From: Betaproteobacteria bacterium
GTDB lineage: Bacteria; Pseudomonadota; Gammaproteobacteria; Burkholderiales; Burkholderiaceae_C
Direction: 5' to 3'
NCBI GenBank assembly: GCA_016704535.1
Contig: JADIZZ010000004.1
Coordinates: 62,001 to 126,000, forward strand
DNA: 64,000 nucleotides
Shown: piece by piece, positions 59,579 to 64,000 of the stretch
How positions within the stretch are numbered: the stretch's first letter is position 1
How the letters are laid out: each line of letters starts with the position of its first letter
Position numbers and translations under genes: made by a program
The notes under the pieces: model-generated
Databases searched by the model: none
What the model was told of the DNA's origin: nothing
The model's input: only the letters and a program-made list of their open reading frames with translations

Positions 59579-59772
59579 GGAAGGCTCCTTGTTCTCGGGG
59601 GGCGCGTAGCAGGAAATGCCGGACGCGAGTTGCAGGCTGGTAACCGACCCGACCCGGGCCCGCACCATGCCGGGAAATATAGGGTTCCCCCCTGGAGGCC
59701 GCAGCCTAAAGTTCTAGTGAGACGGCTCTATGCTTTGCCCCCACCGCCCCACCCGCACGACAGGAGCAACGC

Positions 59773-61770
59773 ATGCAGTATTTCGTCACCGGAGCCACCG
59801 GCTTCATCGGCAAACGTCTCGTGAAGGCGCTGCTGGCGCGCAAGGGCACGAAGGTGCAATTCCTGGTGCGCCCGGGCAGCGAAGGCAAGCTCGATGCGCT
59901 GTACGACTTCTGGGGCCTGGCCGGTGCAGCGAAAGCACGCGCGGTGCCCGTGACGGGCGACCTCACGGCGAAGAGGCTGGGCGTGGCCGCCGAGACGCTG
60001 AAGGCGCTGAAGGGCCAGGTCGACGCCGTCTACCACCTCGCCGCCGTCTACGACCTGAGCGCCGACGCCGACAGCCAGGTGCAGGTGAACATCGAGGGCA
60101 CGCGCAACATGGTCGAGTTCGCGAAGGCGGTCGACGCGGGGCACGTGCACCACGTCAGCAGCATCGCCGCCGCGGGCCTCTACGAAGGCGTGTTCCGCGA
60201 AGACATGTTCGAAGAGGCCGAGGGACTGGACCACCCCTACTTCATGACCAAGCACGAGAGCGAGAAGATCGTGCGCAAGGAATGCAAGCAGCCGTGGACG
60301 GTGTACCGCCCGGCGCTCGTCGTCGGCGACAGCCAGACCGGCGAGATGGACAAGATCGACGGCCCCTACTACTTCTTCAAGCTCATCCAGCGGCTGCGCC
60401 AGATCCTGCCGCCGTGGATGCCCAGCGTGGGCATCGAGGGCGGGCGCATCAACATCGTGCCGGTCGACTTCGTCGTTGCGTGCATCGACCACATCAGCCA
60501 CGCCAAGGCCGACACGAAGGGCAAGTGCTACCACCTGGTCGACCCCAAGGGCTACCGTGTCGGGGACGTGCTCGACATCTTCAGCAAGGCCGCGCACGCA
60601 CCGAAGATGAACCTCTTCGTCAACGCCGCGCTGCTGGGCTTCATCCCGCGCAGCGTGAAGAAGGGCATGATGGCCCTGGCCCCGGTGCGCCGCATCCGCA
60701 ACGCGGTGATGAAGGACCTGGGCCTGCCCGACGACATGTTCACCTTCATCAATTTCCCGACGCGCTACGACCGCCGGGAACTCGATGCGGTGCTGAAGGG
60801 CAGCGGCATCGAATGCCCGAACCTGAACGACTACGCCTGGGTGCTTTGGGACTACTGGGAGCGCCACCTCGACCCCGACCTCTTCATCGACCGCAGCCTG
60901 AAGGGCACGGTGGGCGGCAAGGTGGTGCTGGTGACCGGAGGCAGCTCGGGCATCGGCCTGGCCGCGGCGCACAAGTTCGCCGAGGCCGGCGCCATCACGA
61001 TCATCTGCGGCCGCGATCAGGACAAGCTCGACGAGGCCTGCAAGGAGGCCAAGGCCAAGGGCTACACGTTCATCGCCCATGCAGCCGACATCGCCGACAT
61101 GGCCGACTGCGACCGCTTCGTGCAGCAGGTGATCGCCGATCACGGCGGCGTGGACTTCCTCATCAACAACGCCGGCCGCAGCATCCGCCGCGCCATCGAG
61201 AGCAGCTACGACCGCTTCCACGATTTCGAGCGCACCATGCAGCTGAACTACTTCGGCTGCCTGCGCGTGACCATGGGGCTGCTGCCCGGCATGGCGGCCA
61301 AGCACAAGGGGCACGTGGTGAACATCAGCAGCATCGGCGTGCTGACGAACGCGCCGCGCTTTTCCGCCTATGTCGCGAGCAAGGCCGCGCTCGACGCCTG
61401 GACCCGCTGTGCGAGTTCCGAATTCGCCGACCAGGGCGTGAGCTTCACCACCATCAACATGCCGCTGGTGCGCACGCCGATGATCGCGCCGACCAACATC
61501 TACAAGAACGTGCCGACGTTGAGCCCCGAAGAGGCCGCCGACATGATCGCCCAGGCCTGCATCGCCAAGCCGGTGCGCATCGCGACCCGGCTGGGCATCT
61601 TCGGCCAGGTGCTGCACGCGCTGGTGCCGCGCGTGGCGCAGATCGGCATGAACACCACCTTCCGCATGTTCCCGGACTCTTCAGCGGCCAAGGGCGACAA
61701 GTCGGCCAAGCCGCAGCTCAGCGCCGAGGCGGTGGCTATGCAGCAGCTCATGCGCGGCATCCATTTCTGA
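59773..61770 (+). CDS. Fatty acyl-CoA reductase, two-domain (Marinobacter FAR type)
   Basis: 665 residues, closely matching in length and motifs the Marinobacter fatty acyl-CoA reductase (661) that takes acyl-CoA to fatty alcohol in one polypeptide. The N-terminal extended-SDR domain has TGATGFIGKRL (6-16) and YFMTK (Y156, K160); the C-terminal SDR domain has TGGSSGIGLA (from residue 388), NNAGRSIRR and YVASK (Y533, K537). The link region RRELDAVLKGSGIE then DYWERHLDPDLF is also conserved. Makes fatty alcohols for the WS/DGAT at 21637. Upstream 59579-59772 holds no gene. Confidence 0.93.
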   Translation: MQYFVTGATGFIGKRLVKALLARKGTKVQFLVRPGSEGKLDALYDFWGLAGAAKARAVPVTGDLTAKRLGVAAETLKALKGQVDAVYHLAAVYDLSADADSQVQVNIEGTRNMVEFAKAVDAGHVHHVSSIAAAGLYEGVFREDMFEEAEGLDHPYFMTKHESEKIVRKECKQPWTVYRPALVVGDSQTGEMDKIDGPYYFFKLIQRLRQILPPWMPSVGIEGGRINIVPVDFVVACIDHISHAKADTKGKCYHLVDPKGYRVGDVLDIFSKAAHAPKMNLFVNAALLGFIPRSVKKGMMALAPVRRIRNAVMKDLGLPDDMFTFINFPTRYDRRELDAVLKGSGIECPNLNDYAWVLWDYWERHLDPDLFIDRSLKGTVGGKVVLVTGGSSGIGLAAAHKFAEAGAITIICGRDQDKLDEACKEAKAKGYTFIAHAADIADMADCDRFVQQVIADHGGVDFLINNAGRSIRRAIESSYDRFHDFERTMQLNYFGCLRVTMGLLPGMAAKHKGHVVNISSIGVLTNAPRFSAYVASKAALDAWTRCASSEFADQGVSFTTINMPLVRTPMIAPTNIYKNVPTLSPEEAADMIAQACIAKPVRIATRLGIFGQVLHALVPRVAQIGMNTTFRMFPDSSAAKGDKSAKPQLSAEAVAMQQLMRGIHF

Positions 61771-61815
61771 CCCGCTGCAGGCCGTGCCGAGCGCGCCCGC
61801 GCCGCGCGCCTCAGG

Positions 61816-62886
61816 TCAAGGATGGGCGATCTGCAGCACCAGCTTGCCGAAGTTCTCGCCGCTGAAGAGGCGGTTCAAGGTGTCGGGGTAGGCTCGCACG
61901 CCTCCCGCCACCACGTCTTCCCGACTCTTCATGCGCCCGTCCTTCAGGTAGCCCGCCATCTCGGCAATGGCCTGCGGGTAGCGTGCGGCGTAGTCGAAAA
62001 CGACGATGCCCTCCATGCGTGCGCGGTTCACCAGCAGGCTGAGGTAGTTCTTCGGCCCCTGCACCGCGCCGGTGGCGTTGTACTGGCTGATGGCGCCGCA
62101 GATCACGATGCGCGCCTTGCGCCGGATGCGCGTGAGCACGGTGTCGAGGATGTCGCCGCCGACGTTGTCGAAGTAGATGTCGACGCCGTCCGGGCAGTGC
62201 TGCTTCAGGCCCTCGCGCACGGCGTCCCACTTCATCACGCCGGCGGGCGCGGGCTGCTTGTAGTCGATGCAGGCGTCGAAACCAAGCTCCTTCACCACCC
62301 ACTCGCACTTCGCCGGCCCGCCTGCGATGCCGACGACGCGGCAGCCCTTGATCTTGGCGAGCTGACCCACCGTCTGGCCCACGGCGCCGGCAGCGCCCGA
62401 GACCACCAGGGTTTCGCCCGGCTTCGGTTGGCCCACGTCCATGAGACCGAAATAGCCCGTCATGCCGGGCATGCCCAACACGTTGAGCCACTGCGACAGC
62501 GTGCCCAGGCGCAGATCGATCTTCGTCAAGCCACTGCGGGAAGTCTGATCGGCCGTGAGGCACACGTACTCCTGCACGTCGGTGCCGCCGGCGACGTGGT
62601 CACCGACGGCAAAAGCCGGATGCTTCGACGCCACGACGATGCCGACACCGCCGGCGCGCATCACTGCGCCGATGGCCACCGGCGGAATGTAGCTCTTGCC
62701 TTCGTTCATCCAGCCCCGCATGGCCGGGTCGAGCGAGATCGCCAGCACCTTCACGAGCACGCCGCCCGCTGCGGGCTCGGCCACCGGCTCCTCGGTGAAC
62801 TGCCAGTTGCCGGCGGTGGGCACTCCGATCGGGCGGCTGGCCAGGCGCACCTGGTGGTTGACGGTGCGGTTGTCGATGGCACTCAT
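61816..62886 (-). CDS. Medium-chain NADP-dependent oxidoreductase (MDR, CurA/AdhP-like)
   Basis: 356 residues, zinc-free MDR subgroup. The nucleotide-binding SGAAGAVGQTVGQLAKIKGC starts at 163; NVLGMPGMTGYFGLMDVGQP upstream and DIYFDNVGGDILDTVL downstream are typical of leukotriene B4 dehydrogenase/curcumin-reductase-like enzymes that reduce alkenals and enones. Convergent with the acyl-CoA reductase gene (45 bases between stops). Could detoxify unsaturated aldehydes made nearby, but that is speculation. Confidence 0.9.
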   Translation of the reverse strand: MSAIDNRTVNHQVRLASRPIGVPTAGNWQFTEEPVAEPAAGGVLVKVLAISLDPAMRGWMNEGKSYIPPVAIGAVMRAGGVGIVVASKHPAFAVGDHVAGGTDVQEYVCLTADQTSRSGLTKIDLRLGTLSQWLNVLGMPGMTGYFGLMDVGQPKPGETLVVSGAAGAVGQTVGQLAKIKGCRVVGIAGGPAKCEWVVKELGFDACIDYKQPAPAGVMKWDAVREGLKQHCPDGVDIYFDNVGGDILDTVLTRIRRKARIVICGAISQYNATGAVQGPKNYLSLLVNRARMEGIVVFDYAARYPQAIAEMAGYLKDGRMKSREDVVAGGVRAYPDTLNRLFSGENFGKLVLQIAHP

Positions 62887-62900
62887 CGGGTGCGTCGCCC

Positions 62901-63209
62901 TCAGGGCGCCTTGCTCAGGGACATCACCGTGTACTGGCCGTCGACGCGTTCGACCACGAAACGCACACGGTCGCCAACGCCCACGCCGTCGAGCAGCTTC
63001 GGTTCACGCACCCGGAAGGTCATCGTCATCGGCGGCATGTCGAGGTTCTTGATCTCGCCATGCTTGAGGGTGATGCGGTTGCCGGGCTTGTCGAGCTTGG
63101 TGACCTCGCCCGCGGTCGTGGGAATCTGGGCCTGCACAGCGCTGGCCAGCCCGGCCAGCACCAGCAGCGCGGTGGCAGACCAGCGGCGGCGTGTGGTTGT
63201 CAATGTCAT
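62901..63209 (-). CDS. CusF-like periplasmic copper-binding protein
   Basis: 102 residues with a signal peptide (~1-27, ending AVQA). The OB-fold domain has ITLKHGEIKNLDMPPMTMTF, in which H50, M61 and M63 correspond to the CusF copper(I) ligands. The tryptophan that caps copper in E. coli CusF is replaced by M58 (LDMP for LNWP). No CusABC efflux genes are in the window. ATG 63209. Divergent from argB. Confidence 0.88.
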   Translation of the reverse strand: MTLTTTRRRWSATALLVLAGLASAVQAQIPTTAGEVTKLDKPGNRITLKHGEIKNLDMPPMTMTFRVREPKLLDGVGVGDRVRFVVERVDGQYTVMSLSKAP

Positions 63210-63350
63210 TCCGGCTTCCTCTTCTGCCGCAGACGCGGCGTTGCCTTTACTCGGGTCAGAGTGTGCCGCAGCCCGGGAGTTCCCGGCTCGGGCCGGGACG
63301 GCCGCCCTTCCTACAATGCCGCACTGACCACCGCCGCGCGAGACCGCCCC

Positions 63351-64000
63351 ATGACTGCCGACCCCGACCTCTCCCACATCACGCCGCGAGACCAGGCCGA
63401 AATCCTGGCCCAGGCGCTGCCCTACATCCGCAAGTTCCACGGCAGGACCATCGTCATCAAGTACGGCGGCAACGCCATGACCGACCCGGCCCTGCAGCAG
63501 GACTTCGCCGAGGACGTGGTGCTGCTCAAGCTGGTGGGCATGAACCCGATCGTGGTCCACGGCGGCGGGCCGCAGATCGACGATGCGCTGGCCAAGATCG
63601 GCAAGAAGGGCACCTTCATCCAGGGCATGCGCGTCACCGACGAGGAGACGATGGAGGTCGTCGAATGGGTGCTGGCCGGTGAGGTGCAGCAGGACATCGT
63701 GGGCCTGATCAACGCCGCCGGCGGCAAGGCCGTGGGCCTGACCGGGCGCGACGGCGGCCTCATCCGCGCGCGCCAGATGCGCATGCCCGACAAGGACGAT
63801 CCGAGCAAGGAACACGACATCGGCTCGGTGGGCGAGATCACCGCCATCGACCCCAGCGTAGTGAAGGCGCTGCAGGACGACCAGTTCATTCCCGTCATCA
63901 GCCCCATCGGCTTCGGCGAGAAGAACGAGAGCTACAACATCAACGCCGACCTCGTGGCGTCGAAGCTGGCCACCGTGTTGAAGGCCGAGAAGCTGATGAT
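63351..64000 (+). CDS. argB: Acetylglutamate kinase (partial, runs off the window)
   Basis: Second step of arginine synthesis: phosphorylates N-acetylglutamate. The first ~216 codons are present, with phosphate-binding VIKYGGNAMTDP (from about residue 35), VVHGGGPQIDDALAKIG, GLTGRDGGLI and NINADLVASKLATVL, all ArgB hallmarks. ATG 63351 follows a conserved-looking N-terminus (LSHITPRDQAEILAQALPYI). The stop lies beyond 64000. Confidence 0.97.
   Translation, partial: MTADPDLSHITPRDQAEILAQALPYIRKFHGRTIVIKYGGNAMTDPALQQDFAEDVVLLKLVGMNPIVVHGGGPQIDDALAKIGKKGTFIQGMRVTDEETMEVVEWVLAGEVQQDIVGLINAAGGKAVGLTGRDGGLIRARQMRMPDKDDPSKEHDIGSVGEITAIDPSVVKALQDDQFIPVISPIGFGEKNESYNINADLVASKLATVLKAEKLM

Noticed and set aside
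59728..61617. Leftward 629-codon frame antisense to the fatty acyl-CoA reductase
   Set aside because: Shadow of a well-supported gene, with His/Val/Asp-rich low-complexity sequence and no family motif.
1..64000. CRISPR arrays, prophage genes, transposases and rRNA/tRNA genes
   Set aside because: No regularly spaced direct repeats, no recombinase, terminase, transposase or structural RNA signature was seen on either strand.

Overview
The window reads as a high-GC betaproteobacterial chromosome of the order Burkholderiales, most likely the Rubrivivax/Leptothrix/Methylibium group. The grounds are gene order (purD-hemF-nadD-rsfS-rlmH-maf-rng and dusB-fis-purH), a red-type (form IC) RuBisCO operon with a divergent cbbR, PHA granule proteins, many solute-binding proteins and a dispersed REP-like element. 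I cannot place it to genus from sequence alone. No rRNA, tRNA, CRISPR array or intact insertion sequence was seen, and no gene-free stretch exceeds about 250 bases.

Layout. 1-5.2 kb is the housekeeping run from the purD tail to rng, including a RsfS with a non-ATG start and a long Lys/Ala-rich tail. 5.3-12 kb holds a TRAP transporter whose solute receptor (10.9 kb) is separated from its membrane subunits (5.3-7.1 kb) by a divergent pair: an iron-type alcohol dehydrogenase and a 738-residue protein whose C-terminal half looks like the long-chain acyl-ACP reductase (AAR) known from cyanobacteria. 12-17.2 kb holds a ROK sugar kinase, aminopeptidase P, a class V aminotransferase, an amidase remnant and tryptophan 2,3-dioxygenase. 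17.3-23.1 kb is a leftward run: wax ester synthase/DGAT, SRPBCC protein, D-cysteine desulfhydrase-like enzyme, oligopeptide-type binding protein and a single permease, ending at a REP-like copy. An acyl-CoA-binding protein is divergent from the wax synthase. 24.6-29 kb holds two convergent SulP-STAS-cNMP transporters.

29.3-38.8 kb is the Calvin cycle cluster, cbbLSXFPTY plus a glutathione peroxidase translationally coupled to cbbY, with cbbR divergent and a dyad-rich control region between cbbR and cbbL. 38.8-42.4 kb holds a PHA-system protein, a zinc peptidase lipoprotein and a molybdopterin oxidoreductase.

42.4-44.2 kb is clearly lower in GC. It holds three small leftward genes (conserved hypothetical, VOC protein, GFA-family protein) separated by attC-like sites, two with the stop codon inside the R'' box. 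I read this as a small integron-cassette array without an integrase in view. 44.2-55 kb holds an M20 amidohydrolase, a PlpD-type patatin autotransporter, an AAA+ ATPase, dienelactone hydrolase, ruvC, cdsA-like and plsC-like genes, and purH, fis and dusB. 55-64 kb holds a YqaA protein, carboxypeptidase M32, a patatin next to a phasin, a Marinobacter-type fatty acyl-CoA reductase, a medium-chain reductase, a CusF-like copper protein and the start of argB.

How the genes may work together (inference). Besides CO2 fixation, the window is unusually rich in reduced-lipid functions: AAR-like protein plus alcohol dehydrogenase, fatty acyl-CoA reductase, wax ester synthase/DGAT, acyl-CoA-binding protein, two patatins, a phasin and a PHA-granule protein. 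These are scattered over several transcription units but outline a route from acyl-ACP or acyl-CoA through aldehyde and alcohol to wax ester, beside PHA storage.
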